Shown here in pieces: positions 29,845 through 38,762 of a DNA stretch of 64,000 nt. A model generated the notes under the pieces. The model had not been told where the DNA came from. It was given only the letters and a program-made list of their open reading frames with translations, and made no database searches. Source of the DNA: Domibacillus epiphyticus (lineage in GTDB: Bacteria > Bacillota > Bacilli > Bacillales > Domibacillaceae). The translations under genes and the position numbers were made by a program. The stretch lies in NCBI RefSeq assembly GCF_001975785.1, contig NZ_MSFI01000025.1, forward strand, positions 1-64,000, written 5' to 3'. How positions within the stretch are numbered: position 1 is the first letter of the stretch; each line of letters starts with the position of its first letter.

Positions 29845-31335
29845 TCAAGCAAATGTTACATTTTTTGCATGTCCCGATTTGACATCTTTTCCGATGTATA
29901 CCGGAGTTTTACCACAGTTTTTAAAAGTTGCGCCGCGGATGGACACATCGTCCGCTTTCTGAGCACCTCCAAATACTTTTAAAGCGGATCCTGCAGTGTG
30001 AAAATCTTCCATGACGATATTTTGTACATGAACATGCTTTGATTTGTACTGAATGCCCGCGACCGGCAATCCTTTGTAGTCATAATCAGGATCTCCGATT
30101 GCCCTCAGCCCGTTGATCACGACATGACGATAGGCGGAAATGGTTAAAGCGCGGGGGTTTGATCCAACATATAAATCTGTGTAAATGGGATGAATGGAAA
30201 TGATTTTTGTGGCGGTTATAAAACGTGCTGTTTTTGATTCGGGATCCGACGCGCTATGATGGCCGATATGACGAAAATTGTATGATCGATTGTCATTGAC
30301 AGACAGATGGCCAATAATATGAACATTTGCAGCTGCGGAACTGGTCGCATGGGCTTTTATTTCAATACCCCCAAAGCAGCGTGCCGAGGCATTATGAATG
30401 AGCCAAACATATCTTGATCCATCGTCTGCTTCAAACCCATTTGAATTCGAAAACCCTTTTTGATGGCTCCGTCCGGATGGATCATGCATAAAGCAGTTTG
30501 AGATCATAACATAATCACTATGGTGTGTTGTCACACCGTCATCCCCAAAACCCGATCCCGTACAGCCATCAATCCAGATGTACCTGCTGCCTCCGCGTGC
30601 CCGATGTCCGTCCCCAGAATAATCATATAGAGTAGATGAAATATCAAAGCAGTGTAATCCCGGGTTTAATGCTTCGCAGTTTTTCACCCATCCAAACTCA
30701 ACATAGGCGTAAGTTAAACAGCTCGACCGATTATTTCCGCTTGATGATTTTTCATCTGGGTGCAGCCTTTCGATGTTCCAATCCATTGTAAGATCTTCTA
30801 TTGATATATGGCTGTTTCCGTTTACATGGTTCTCGTTCGTTATGCAAAAGCTTCGTTTCGAGGCAGTATCCCGAAGCTTAATAATCGTTTTGCCTGGACC
30901 GGCCCCTTTCAGAATCGTAAATGATGGCACGTGCAGTTCATCAACGATGTAAATCCCTTCATCAAAATAAACAGTCCGCTCACCCCCGGACAGAGCAGCC
31001 GCTATGTCATCACCCGGTTTTACATAAACATCTTTTACTGCTTTTTGCTGCAAAACATCCCATTCCCTGTCCAGTTTATCTTTCCAATCTGGATACACAT
31101 TCTTCCCATCCGTTAATGTATGGTGCATATGTAACATTTCATCTGTCTTCGTCCAAATGGATTTTATTCGCGAAAAAAATGACTTCTTTTTTGTATCAGG
31201 GACCCATTTTTCTGCCGATTGAAAAAACAGTTTGTCTGTCTCCATAACAGCTTCTTTTAATGGCTGTCCACCTTTAAAATAAGATTCAATTAATTCGGCA
31301 TTATCGTATGGATGATGTTGCTTATTTAGTTGCAT
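29845..31335 (-). CDS. Right-handed parallel beta-helix protein, possible polysaccharide lyase-like
   Basis: 496 aa. After a helical N-terminal part of about 110 aa, residues from about 115 show the repetitive pattern of pectate-lyase-like beta-helices ('GGERTVYFDEGIYIVDELHVPSFTILKGAGPGKTIIKL', then repeats such as 'ISIEDLTMDW', 'YVMISNCFMHDPSG', 'VHIIGHLSV'). Related folds occur in GH28-like and phage tail-spike enzymes. No signal peptide or TM segment is visible, so it appears cytoplasmic or is released by other means (spore or phage-like structure). ATG after AAGGAG. Function unknown. Confidence 0.7.
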   Translation of the reverse strand: MQLNKQHHPYDNAELIESYFKGGQPLKEAVMETDKLFFQSAEKWVPDTKKKSFFSRIKSIWTKTDEMLHMHHTLTDGKNVYPDWKDKLDREWDVLQQKAVKDVYVKPGDDIAAALSGGERTVYFDEGIYIVDELHVPSFTILKGAGPGKTIIKLRDTASKRSFCITNENHVNGNSHISIEDLTMDWNIERLHPDEKSSSGNNRSSCLTYAYVEFGWVKNCEALNPGLHCFDISSTLYDYSGDGHRARGGSRYIWIDGCTGSGFGDDGVTTHHSDYVMISNCFMHDPSGRSHQKGFSNSNGFEADDGSRYVWLIHNASARCFGGIEIKAHATSSAAANVHIIGHLSVNDNRSYNFRHIGHHSASDPESKTARFITATKIISIHPIYTDLYVGSNPRALTISAYRHVVINGLRAIGDPDYDYKGLPVAGIQYKSKHVHVQNIVMEDFHTAGSALKVFGGAQKADDVSIRGATFKNCGKTPVYIGKDVKSGHAKNVTFA

Positions 31336-31373
31336 TTGTTTGTGCTCCTTTTTGATTTTTACACATAATGTTT

Positions 31374-32126
31374 TTAGACTTTTTTGAATGTAAAAGACCT
31401 CTGTTGAGAGAATTCACCGGTATCAAATATTCGCTCTTCCCATTCGATCGTATCATCAGTTTTCATCATAATGACGGTTGAGCAGCGTGTACCGTAGCCT
31501 TTACTTTTAATAAAAAGCGGTGACAACAAACGTTCCCATTCAAGAGACACGCCTGTCTTCGGCAGCATTTCATCCGCTGCTTGCGTTTCATCCGCTAGCA
31601 TTGAAAACAAAGATTCCCGGTCATGGTAACACCTTTCCATCTCTTTCTTCGCTTTCACTGTTTTCGGCCATGGTGTATTCATAAACGCATTGCTCACACT
31701 GTGTATGCCCGGCGGCAGCTGAATAGGTTTTTCTCCTGACTTGTTGCTGTAGGAAAATAACTCATCTTTCGTTCCAGCAACAATATTAAAGCCGGGATAA
31801 CAGTCTTTTTCCCTATCCAGCTCTTCTAAAAACGTTTCTGCATTCATTTGGCTTTCTAAAAAAGAGCGCACGATGCTGCCTCGGGATTCTTTCTGTGTAT
31901 TCAGTTCCGACGGATCACGGTAATTCGTAAGCGCACAAATACGGCCTGATTTGGAAACACCAAGCCACGTACCTCCTTTGGAAAGATCACGACCAGCGAG
32001 AATACCAGGTGCATCTTCCCACCAGTGCGAGGGAGCGGTCGGCCGATCATAAAATTCATCTCGATTCGCGGCCAGAATCAGCGGCGTTTCCGGGTTCACT
32101 TGAAACGCGATATTGATGACACACAT
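31374..32126 (-). CDS. NRDE family protein (TANGO2-like)
   Basis: 250-aa member of the NRDE/TANGO2 family. It begins 'MCVINIAFQVNPETPLILAANRDEFYDRPT', containing the name-giving NRDE motif and the N-terminal Cys2 that suggests Ntn-hydrolase-like processing, then 'DLSKGGTWLGVSKSGRICALTNYRDP'. The start is ATG at 32126 after AGGATC; the 13 upstream in-frame codons are not conserved. Bacterial function is unknown; the eukaryotic relative affects lipid and heme handling. Confidence 0.85.
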   Translation of the reverse strand: MCVINIAFQVNPETPLILAANRDEFYDRPTAPSHWWEDAPGILAGRDLSKGGTWLGVSKSGRICALTNYRDPSELNTQKESRGSIVRSFLESQMNAETFLEELDREKDCYPGFNIVAGTKDELFSYSNKSGEKPIQLPPGIHSVSNAFMNTPWPKTVKAKKEMERCYHDRESLFSMLADETQAADEMLPKTGVSLEWERLLSPLFIKSKGYGTRCSTVIMMKTDDTIEWEERIFDTGEFSQQRSFTFKKV

Positions 32127-32163
32127 AGCGATCCTGCTTTCTTTTTTTCTTCCATTATGAAAC

Positions 32164-32199
32164 AAAAAGAAAAGGGCTGTCCACCTTGGACGCCCTTTT
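32164..32199 (-). terminator. Terminator after the aldehyde dehydrogenase operon
   Basis: AAAAGGGC.GTCCA and TGGAC.GCCCTTTT arms (32170-32199) form a hairpin with one bulge, followed on the minus strand by CTTTTTG. Confidence 0.75.
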
Positions 32200-32202
32200 C
32201 CG

Positions 32203-32559
32203 TCATTGATTTAATTCCAGCCGCTCTTCTTCTGTGAAGACGCGTGAACGTGTTAAAAACCGTTTTCCTTCTGGACCTTCTAGCGAAAACATTCCTCCTC
32301 TTCCATCGACGACGTCAATGATAAGCTGTGTATGTTTCCAATATTCGTACTGGGCTTCACCAATGTAGAATGGGCTTCCTCCAATTTCACCGAGCAGCTT
32401 GTCCGAATCTCCTGTTAGGAACTCACCGTCCGGGTAGCACATCGGAGAACTTCCGTCACAGCAGCCGCCTGACTGATGAAACATGAGCGGTCCGTGTTTT
32501 CCCTTCAGCTGCTCAATTAACTGAATGGCCGCAGGAGTGGCCGTAACGCGCTCTGTCAT
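32203..32559 (-). CDS. DUF779 domain protein associated with aldehyde dehydrogenase
   Basis: 118 aa of the DUF779 family, which is nearly always encoded beside an acetaldehyde/aldehyde dehydrogenase, as here (22 bp downstream). The conserved Cys cluster 'HQSGGCCDGSSPMCYPDGEF' and 'IDVVDGRGGMFSLEGPEGKRFLTRSRVF' are seen. It may bind a metal or act as an accessory factor; role unproven. Confidence 0.88.
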   Translation of the reverse strand: MTERVTATPAAIQLIEQLKGKHGPLMFHQSGGCCDGSSPMCYPDGEFLTGDSDKLLGEIGGSPFYIGEAQYEYWKHTQLIIDVVDGRGGMFSLEGPEGKRFLTRSRVFTEEERLELNQ

Positions 32560-32581
32560 GACCGTTTCACCTCGCTATTCA

Positions 32582-34099
32582 TTAAAAGAAGCCAAGCGCC
32601 TCATCACTGTAGCTGACTAGCAGGTTTTTCGTTTGCTGATAGTGATTGAGCATCATTAGATGATTCTCACGGCCAACACCAGACATTTTGTATCCGCCAA
32701 ATGCTGCATGAGCCGGATATTGATGATAGCAGTTTGTCCAAACACGGCCCGCTTGAATGGCCCGGCCAAAACGATACGTCCGCTTGGCGTGACGCGACCA
32801 GACACCGGCACCAAGGCCATAAAGCGTATCATTGGCAATTTCGAGCGCTTCCGCTTCATCCTTGAACGTCGTAACCGATAATACTGGACCGAAAATTTCT
32901 TCCTGGAAGATCCGCATCTTATTGTGTCCTTTAAAAACAGTCGGTTTGACGTAATAACCGTTTTCAAGGCCTGCAATTGTATTTCTCTCACCGCCTGTTA
33001 AACATTCAGCACCTTCCTGTTTGCCGATATCGAGGTATGAAAGGATTTTCTCCATCTGTTCATTCGATGCCTGCGCACCCATCATCGTATCTGTATCAAG
33101 CGGATTACCCGTTTTAATTGCTTTGACACGTTCGATTGCACGTTCCATAAATTGATCGTAAATGTTTTCATGAATGAGCGCACGAGATGGACAAGTACAT
33201 ACTTCCCCTTGATTCAAGGCGAACAAAACAAACCCTTCAATCGCTTTATTTAAGAACGCATCGTCTTTTTCCATAATATCATCGAAGAAAATATTTGGTG
33301 ATTTCCCACCGAGTTCAAGTGTGACAGGTATTAAGTTTTGTGACGCATACTGCATAATTAAACGGCCTGTCGTAGTTTCACCGGTAAACGCAATCTTAGC
33401 GATCCGCTTATTCGAAGCAAGTGGCTTCCCTGCTTCCAGCCCGAAGCCATTCACAATGTTCACAACACCCGGCGGCAGCAAGTCTTGAATAAGCTCCATC
33501 AAAACAAGAATCGACGCTGGTGTCTGCTCAGCCGGTTTCAACACAACACAGTTTCCTGCAGCGAGTGCTGGTGCGAGTTTCCACACCCCCATCAAAATCG
33601 GGAAATTCCACGGAATAATTTGTCCGACAACACCGAGCGGCTCATGGAAATGATACGCTACTGTATCATCATCAATTTGACTGAGTGACCCTTCCTGCGC
33701 CCGAATTGCTCCGGCAAAATAACGGAAATGATCAATTGCCAGGGGCAAATCCGCATTTAACGTTTCACGTACGGCCTTCCCGTTATCCCATGTTTCCGCA
33801 ACGGCCAGCCTTTCCAAATTCCCTTCTATTCGATCGGCAATTTTATTTAAAATATTCGCACGGTGTGCAGCCGACGTTTTCCCCCATTCGTCTTTTGCCG
33901 CATGGGCAGCATCGAGTGCCAGCTCAATATCTTCCGCCTGCGATCGGGCTACTTCACAAAATATTTCGCCGGTAACAGGAGTGACATTTTCAAAGTACTG
34001 TCCGCCAAGAGGCGGTGTCCATTCACCATTAATAAAGTTATCATACTTCTTTTTAAACGTTACTTTTGATCCTTCCTGACCTGGATTTGCGTAAATCAT
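32582..34099 (-). CDS. Aldehyde dehydrogenase (acetaldehyde dehydrogenase type)
   Basis: 505-aa NAD-dependent aldehyde dehydrogenase. It has '[23 protein letters not shown]', the catalytic Glu in '[18 protein letters not shown]', and the nucleophile Cys in '[14 protein letters not shown]'. The '[21 protein letters not shown]' end and the DUF779 partner point to the AcoD/ExaC-like acetaldehyde dehydrogenase subgroup. A cre-like site lies 53 bp upstream, consistent with catabolite repression. Confidence 0.92.
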   Translation of the reverse strand: MIYANPGQEGSKVTFKKKYDNFINGEWTPPLGGQYFENVTPVTGEIFCEVARSQAEDIELALDAAHAAKDEWGKTSAAHRANILNKIADRIEGNLERLAVAETWDNGKAVRETLNADLPLAIDHFRYFAGAIRAQEGSLSQIDDDTVAYHFHEPLGVVGQIIPWNFPILMGVWKLAPALAAGNCVVLKPAEQTPASILVLMELIQDLLPPGVVNIVNGFGLEAGKPLASNKRIAKIAFTGETTTGRLIMQYASQNLIPVTLELGGKSPNIFFDDIMEKDDAFLNKAIEGFVLFALNQGEVCTCPSRALIHENIYDQFMERAIERVKAIKTGNPLDTDTMMGAQASNEQMEKILSYLDIGKQEGAECLTGGERNTIAGLENGYYVKPTVFKGHNKMRIFQEEIFGPVLSVTTFKDEAEALEIANDTLYGLGAGVWSRHAKRTYRFGRAIQAGRVWTNCYHQYPAHAAFGGYKMSGVGRENHLMMLNHYQQTKNLLVSYSDEALGFF

Positions 34100-34151
34100 T
34101 GACCATTCCCCTTTCGATTTTAAATATGTACCGTGGAGTTAGAATCATGAT

Positions 34152-34165
34152 ATAAAGCGCTTACA
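34152..34165 (-). promoter_or_regulatory. cre-like CcpA site upstream of aldehyde dehydrogenase
   Basis: The minus strand reads TGTAAGCGCTTTAT, 12 of 14 matches to the cre consensus and with the palindromic core AAGCGCTT. It is nearly identical to the site upstream of odhA. Confidence 0.5.
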
Positions 34166-34222
34166 TACTCAATGTAACTTGTCCCATTTCATCTGTCAAT
34201 GAATAAACTAGAAAGACTCCTC

Positions 34223-34897
34223 TTATCGAGAAGTCTTTTTGCGGCGGCTTTTAAATGTATATTCACTCACATGAAATACCATGATACAAAAAAATAACCA
34301 TGCTGCACCAATGGAAAAACCGGCTATCACATCACTTGGATAATGGACACCAAGATAAATCCTTGTTAACCCAATTAGAATAACAATGGACCCTGCTGCC
34401 AGTGCAGCAATCGTTTTTTTCCATTTCCCTTTTATGAGCCGGAATAACATAAACGATACCGCGCCATAAAAAATAAACGAACCCATTGAGTGGCCGCTCG
34501 GAAAGCTGTACCCTCCCTGTTCAATTAAAGGCAAAACATCGGGCCGCTGCCGTTTAAAAAATTCTTTTAGCAAACTGTTAAATAACCCGCCAAGCGCATT
34601 CACGAATATGAAAAAAAGCGCCCATCCGTATCGTTTTCGAATCGCTAAAAAAAGTGAAATTAAGACAGTTGCAGCGGTAAAAAATTTGACTGATCCAAGC
34701 TCCGTAATAAACACCATCCGCGCAGTTCGACCTTCGTTAATCCAGGATTGCACAACGTTAATGACCGCGGTATCAAATGTCTCCACTTCTTTTGCACGCA
34801 AAGCATCAACCACTTCAAAAAATGCCCATGTGAAAAAAAGCAAGAATGCAAGCAGCGAACCGTAATACACAAACGTACGCCAATTTTTCTTATCCAA
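34223..34897 (-). CDS. PAP2 family membrane phosphatase
   Basis: 224-aa polytopic membrane protein with all three phosphatidic acid phosphatase type 2 motifs: 'KEFFKRQRPD', 'YSFPSGHSMGS' and 'LTRIYLGVHYPSDVIAG'. It probably dephosphorylates a lipid diphosphate such as undecaprenyl pyrophosphate or phosphatidylglycerol phosphate, as related Bacillus proteins do; the substrate is not determinable here. TTG start at 34897 behind AAAGGGAG. Confidence 0.9.
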   Translation of the reverse strand: MDKKNWRTFVYYGSLLAFLLFFTWAFFEVVDALRAKEVETFDTAVINVVQSWINEGRTARMVFITELGSVKFFTAATVLISLFLAIRKRYGWALFFIFVNALGGLFNSLLKEFFKRQRPDVLPLIEQGGYSFPSGHSMGSFIFYGAVSFMLFRLIKGKWKKTIAALAAGSIVILIGLTRIYLGVHYPSDVIAGFSIGAAWLFFCIMVFHVSEYTFKSRRKKTSR

Positions 34898-34942
34898 TCA
34901 CCATCTCCCTTTCCTTTTAAGACATATATAATCATGAACTCG

Positions 34943-34968
34943 AAAAAAATCCGGGGAATTCCCGGATT
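34943..34968 (-). terminator. Terminator after dapF
   Basis: AATCCGGG (34948-34955) and CCCGGATT (34961-34968) with a 5-nt loop overlap the dapF stop; a seven-T run follows on the minus strand. Confidence 0.85.
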
Positions 34969-35953
34969 ATAAAACATGTTCATTTAAATAAGATACTACT
35001 TCTTCACGCAATTTTTCATACGCTGTTTGTTCAGCAAATTCTTTTCGACCTTTTAGCTGAAAATCAATTGGACTATCCAGTTCTAACTGAACGACCGCTT
35101 CAAACATATACGTACCGTTTCCAATCAGATCAATTGAGTAACGATCCTGCTCGTGTTTGTGTACTTCGCAGCGAACTTTCCCACCGTTATTATATACTTC
35201 AACAGGCACCTCAATTTCATTTAGTCCAAGCTGGCAGGTAGTGAGAGTGGAGGCAGACATCGCTGTACCGCATGCATTCGTGAACCCGACACCCCGCTCA
35301 AAGGTGCGTACATAAATCACGCCTTTTTCGATCGGGTGGACAAAGCTGACATTGACACCGTCCGGACAAATGGCATTTGGACTGTTCAGCATTTCCGAGA
35401 TTCGTTTTTGTTCACCGGACGCGATAAGAGCACGGTCTCCAACGGCAATCAGATGAGGATTTGGAACCGCAACAGCCGTGAAAGGAATGGAATCTGACAG
35501 CTCCGGCACAATCTCATTGAATAAACGGTCTTTTCCGATCGTCATTGGCAGGGACTCAAGATCAAACAACACCGGAGAAATTTCAACACGGTAAGCTGGT
35601 ACACCTTCATAAATGTCACCGTCACGTTTTACATACAAATCCGCTTTATTTGTCTCAACGACAATCTCATCACGCTCTAATTTATCCAGCACGTAACGGC
35701 CGTGAAGACGAAGGCCATTTCCGCACATCGATGCTTCCGAACCGTCCGAATTAAAAATACGCATTTTTGCGTCTGCATGCTGGCTTTCCATAACGAAGAC
35801 AATTCCATCTGCACCAATCCCGGTTTCCCGGCTGCAAAGCGCCAGCGCCAAGTCATGCCGATTTTCTTCTGTAAATGTATAACCGTGTGTCCACTCATCA
35901 ATTAATAAAAAATCGTTCCCTGACCCATGGCCTTTTATAAATGATAATTCCAA
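34967..35953 (-). CDS. dapF: Diaminopimelate epimerase
   Basis: About 328-aa epimerase converting LL- to meso-diaminopimelate for peptidoglycan and lysine. The two catalytic cysteines lie in 'ASMCGNGLRLHGRYVL' and 'GVGFTNACGTAMSAS'; the N-terminus is 'FIKGHGSGNDFLLID'. It is about 45 aa longer than B. subtilis DapF because of a charged C-terminal tail ('LKGRKEFAEQTAYEKLREEVVSYLNEHVL'). The TTG at 35953 has AAGAGG at good distance; a TTG at 35971 would lie within the Shine-Dalgarno region. Confidence 0.94.
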   Translation of the reverse strand: MELSFIKGHGSGNDFLLIDEWTHGYTFTEENRHDLALALCSRETGIGADGIVFVMESQHADAKMRIFNSDGSEASMCGNGLRLHGRYVLDKLERDEIVVETNKADLYVKRDGDIYEGVPAYRVEISPVLFDLESLPMTIGKDRLFNEIVPELSDSIPFTAVAVPNPHLIAVGDRALIASGEQKRISEMLNSPNAICPDGVNVSFVHPIEKGVIYVRTFERGVGFTNACGTAMSASTLTTCQLGLNEIEVPVEVYNNGGKVRCEVHKHEQDRYSIDLIGNGTYMFEAVVQLELDSPIDFQLKGRKEFAEQTAYEKLREEVVSYLNEHVL

Positions 35954-36077
35954 CAAAATCGCCTCTTTCAACTCGTCATTTTTTATAGTATAACAGAGAA
36001 ATCATGTTCGTGGCATTCAACACGAGGAATGCCGGACATGTGTTATTTTTTGAATAAAAAAGCTGCCGGCTTCGAAG

Positions 36078-36389
36078 TGAAACCAAAAAGTTAGACACTT
36101 TTATTCAGTTAGGCAGTACTTTGGGTAACGTCCCATTTTTTATGTAGTACGTCCAGTTTAAACGCAAGCAATAGGATGTATACCGTTGTCGAACGCTTCA
36201 TGTACTTCATGTTGTTTCACCCTGTTACTTACTACAGTCATACTCACATGAAGAATTTTGATAGAGAGTCGATCCTTTCTTTTCCCGGTTGATACCTTAA
36301 CACGGCCTGTATTTTTTTCTTTTGTAAATTTGGTCATAGAAAAACTGCACCTCCAGTTGTTAGATGACTAACCATGGGGGTGCAGTTCA
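36078..36389 (-). mobile_element. Decayed IS3-family (IS150-like) insertion sequence remnant
   Basis: A 312-bp segment has imperfect terminal inverted repeats. Read inward, the ends start TGAACTGCACCCCCATGG-TTAGTCA (from 36389) and TGAAACCAAAAAGTTAGACA (from 36078), sharing TGAA and GTTAGNCA. Between them lies only the start of an OrfA-like frame and perhaps a trace of an OrfB end (MGRYPKYCLTE, then stop, in another frame near 36140-36110). Full elements are about 1.4 kb, so this is an internally deleted copy. No clear target duplication. Confidence 0.65.
36158..36337 (-). pseudogene. IS3-type transposase OrfA fragment
   Basis: 59-codon frame starting MTKFTKEKNTGRVKVSTG and containing 'VSMTVVSNRVKQHEVHEAFDNG', which resembles the helix-turn-helix part of IS150-group OrfA ('VSxxxVxxWVKQYEVHGExAF'). 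It stops early and lacks the leucine zipper, so it is non-functional. Confidence 0.6.
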
Positions 36390-36424
36390 CTTTATCCGGT
36401 CAGCTTTTCGACTCAATGAGTCTA

Positions 36425-36895
36425 TTACGCGTTAAAAGAACGAAGCAGGTTGGCCATTTCAATTGCCGAAACAGCCGATTCCCAGCCTTTGTTTCCTGCT
36501 TTTGTGCCGGCACGTTCAATCGACTGCTCGATTGTATCCGTTGTAAGCAATCCAAAAATAACAGGTACACCCGTTTGCATTCCTGCCTGCGCGATTCCTT
36601 TCGCCGCCTCATTGCAAACATAGTCAAAGTGAGCCGTTGCGCCGCGAATAACTGCACCAAGCGTAATAACCGCATCGTATTTTCCGCTCTCTGCCATTTT
36701 TTTCGCCACGAGCGGCAATTCAAACGCACCTGGCACCCAAGCAATATCAATATTTTCTGCTTCCACACCGTGACGAATGAACCCGTCTTCTGCACCGCTA
36801 ACAAGTTTGTCTGTAATAAAGTCGTTAAAACGCCCGGCAACGATCCCTACTTTTAACCCTTTGCCAATTAAATGTCCTTCGAACGTTTTCCCCAT
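36425..36895 (-). CDS. ribH: 6,7-dimethyl-8-ribityllumazine synthase
   Basis: 156-aa lumazine synthase forming the penultimate riboflavin intermediate. Motifs: '[18 protein letters not shown]', '[19 protein letters not shown]', '[22 protein letters not shown]'. Last gene of ribD-E-BA-H, 1 bp after ribBA. Confidence 0.97.
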   Translation of the reverse strand: MGKTFEGHLIGKGLKVGIVAGRFNDFITDKLVSGAEDGFIRHGVEAENIDIAWVPGAFELPLVAKKMAESGKYDAVITLGAVIRGATAHFDYVCNEAAKGIAQAGMQTGVPVIFGLLTTDTIEQSIERAGTKAGNKGWESAVSAIEMANLLRSFNA

Positions 36896-36896
36896 T

Positions 36897-38105
36897 TTAT
36901 CTCTCTCCTTCAGTTAAGTTTAAAATATGACCAAGCTTTGAAATTTTCGTCTTCAAATAGTTACGGTTATCATCATTTGGAGGCATTTCAATTGGAACAC
37001 GTTCGGTGACGTCAATGCCATACCCCTTTAGTCCAGTGATCTTGCGCGGATTGTTCGTAAGCAGCTTCATTTTTGAAATACCGAGATCCTGCAAAATCTG
37101 CGCACCTATGCCGTAATCGCGTAAATCATCTTTAAAGCCAAGCTTGACATTTGCTTCAACTGTGTCATAGCCCTGCTCTTGCAGCTCGTACGCTTTCAGT
37201 TTATTAATAAGCCCGATACCACGGCCTTCTTGACGCATGTACAAAAGGACACCGCGTCCTTCTTCCTCAATTTGACGAAGCGCCGCATGAAGCTGAGGAC
37301 CGCAGTCACAACGGTGTGAACCGAATATATCGCCCGTTAAACACTCAGAGTGGACGCGGACAAGTACCGGTTCATCACCCGAAATATCTCCTTTAACGAG
37401 AGCGATATGATCCTGTCCCGTCAATTCCTCTTCATAACCGACCGCTCGAAATTTCCCAAAGTCGGTCGGAAGCTGAATGTCCGCTTCACGGCGAATAAGT
37501 GACTCGTGTCCACGTCGATACTCAACGAGCTGTTCAATTGTGATCATTTTCAGCCCTTGGTTTTCTGCCATGATTTCTAGTTCCGGCAGCCGTGCCATCG
37601 TACCGTCCTCATTCATAATTTCACATATAACGCCTGCTGGTTTTGCCCCGGCAAGTTTCGCCAAATCAACCGCTGCTTCTGTATGGCCTGTTCGGCGCAG
37701 CACTCCCCCGTTTTTCGCAACGAGCGGGAAAATGTGGCCCGGACGTTTAAAATCGGACGGCACTGAACGTTCATCCACTAATGCACGAACGGTATCCGCT
37801 CGTTCAAATGCGCTGATACCCGTCGTCGTAGATATATGGTCAACACTAACGGTAAAAGCCGTTCCGTGGCTGTCTGTATTATGCTCCACCATCGCATGAA
37901 GCTGAAGGCGATGGGCAATGTGTTCATCTACAGGCACACAAATTAAGCCGCGCCCTTCTTTTGCCATATAATTAATCATGGCGCCGTCCGCAAATTCAGC
38001 AATCCCGACAAGATCACCTTCGTTTTCACGGTCTTCATCATCGACAACGATGATCACTTTGCCATGTTTTAAATCTTCAATGGCTGATTCAATGTCTGAA
38101 AACAT
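36897..38105 (-). CDS. ribBA: Bifunctional DHBP synthase / GTP cyclohydrolase II
   Basis: 402 aa. The N-terminal half is 3,4-dihydroxy-2-butanone 4-phosphate synthase ('[18 protein letters not shown]', '[13 protein letters not shown]'). The C-terminal half from about 205 is GTP cyclohydrolase II with the zinc ligands of '[18 protein letters not shown]' and '[11 protein letters not shown]'. Both feed the riboflavin pathway at its two entry points. Confidence 0.97.
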   Translation of the reverse strand: MFSDIESAIEDLKHGKVIIVVDDEDRENEGDLVGIAEFADGAMINYMAKEGRGLICVPVDEHIAHRLQLHAMVEHNTDSHGTAFTVSVDHISTTTGISAFERADTVRALVDERSVPSDFKRPGHIFPLVAKNGGVLRRTGHTEAAVDLAKLAGAKPAGVICEIMNEDGTMARLPELEIMAENQGLKMITIEQLVEYRRGHESLIRREADIQLPTDFGKFRAVGYEEELTGQDHIALVKGDISGDEPVLVRVHSECLTGDIFGSHRCDCGPQLHAALRQIEEEGRGVLLYMRQEGRGIGLINKLKAYELQEQGYDTVEANVKLGFKDDLRDYGIGAQILQDLGISKMKLLTNNPRKITGLKGYGIDVTERVPIEMPPNDDNRNYLKTKISKLGHILNLTEGER

Positions 38106-38117
38106 GGTGTTTCCCCC

Positions 38118-38762
38118 TTATAAATAGCCGTTTTCCTTTAATAAATCCATAGTGACGCCTTTCGATGGTGCTTCCTTTTTCTCAAGCATATTGCCGACAT
38201 ATTTGGCGAGCATATCACACTCAATATTGACTGTGTCGCCAACACCTTTCGATGCGAGAACCGTTTCATCACGGGTATGCGGGATAAGAGACACAGTCAA
38301 ATCGGTTTCAGTGACACCGAACAAAGTGAGTGACGTACCATCAAGTGCAACTGAACCTTTATAAAGAAAATAGCGTTCAAGATGTTCTGGAAACGATATT
38401 GTAATATACAGCGCGTTTTCTTCCTGTCTTTTAGAAGTAATATGCCCAACTCCATCGACATGGCCTGAAACAAAATGACCGCCAAAACGGCCATTCGCCG
38501 CCATCGCCCGTTCTAAATTGACTGAAGAACCCGGAGTCAGCACAGACAATGCCGTCGTTTTAAATGTTTCCGGCATGACATCCGCTGAAAAATGCGTTTT
38601 CGTGAAAGTTGTCACGGTTAAGCAGACGCCATTAACAGAAATACTGTCTCCAAGTTGCACATCCGTCAGTACTTTTTTCGCTGCAATGGTTAACTGGAGT
38701 GATTTCCCTCCGCGGACAATCCGTTCAATTTTGCCGATTTCTTCAATAATACCAGTAAACAT
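38118..38762 (-). CDS. ribE: Riboflavin synthase alpha subunit
   Basis: 214 aa made of two homologous lumazine-binding domains, beginning 'MFTGIIEEIGKIERI' and with 'GDSISVNGVCLTV' and 'GSVALDGTSLTL' in the two halves. Dismutates lumazine to riboflavin. It shares its start base with the ribD stop. Confidence 0.97.
   Translation of the reverse strand: MFTGIIEEIGKIERIVRGGKSLQLTIAAKKVLTDVQLGDSISVNGVCLTVTTFTKTHFSADVMPETFKTTALSVLTPGSSVNLERAMAANGRFGGHFVSGHVDGVGHITSKRQEENALYITISFPEHLERYFLYKGSVALDGTSLTLFGVTETDLTVSLIPHTRDETVLASKGVGDTVNIECDMLAKYVGNMLEKKEAPSKGVTMDLLKENGYL

Larger units (their letters stand above)
36058..36408 (-). terminator. Rib operon terminator split by an IS remnant
   Basis: Arms AAAAGCTGCCGG (36058-36069) and CCGGTCAGCTTTT (36396-36408) are complementary except for one bulged T. 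Together with the T run beyond 36058 on the minus strand they would form a good terminator behind ribH. They are now 326 bp apart, with the IS remnant sitting in the loop. Reconstruction is inference. Confidence 0.55.

Noticed and set aside
36374-36856. 160-codon plus-strand ORF across the IS end and ribH
   Set aside because: Antisense of ribH and the IS remnant; no homology expected.
37477-37899. 140-codon plus-strand ORF opposite ribBA
   Set aside because: Ser/Pro-rich translation typical of an antisense shadow; ribBA is intact on the other strand.
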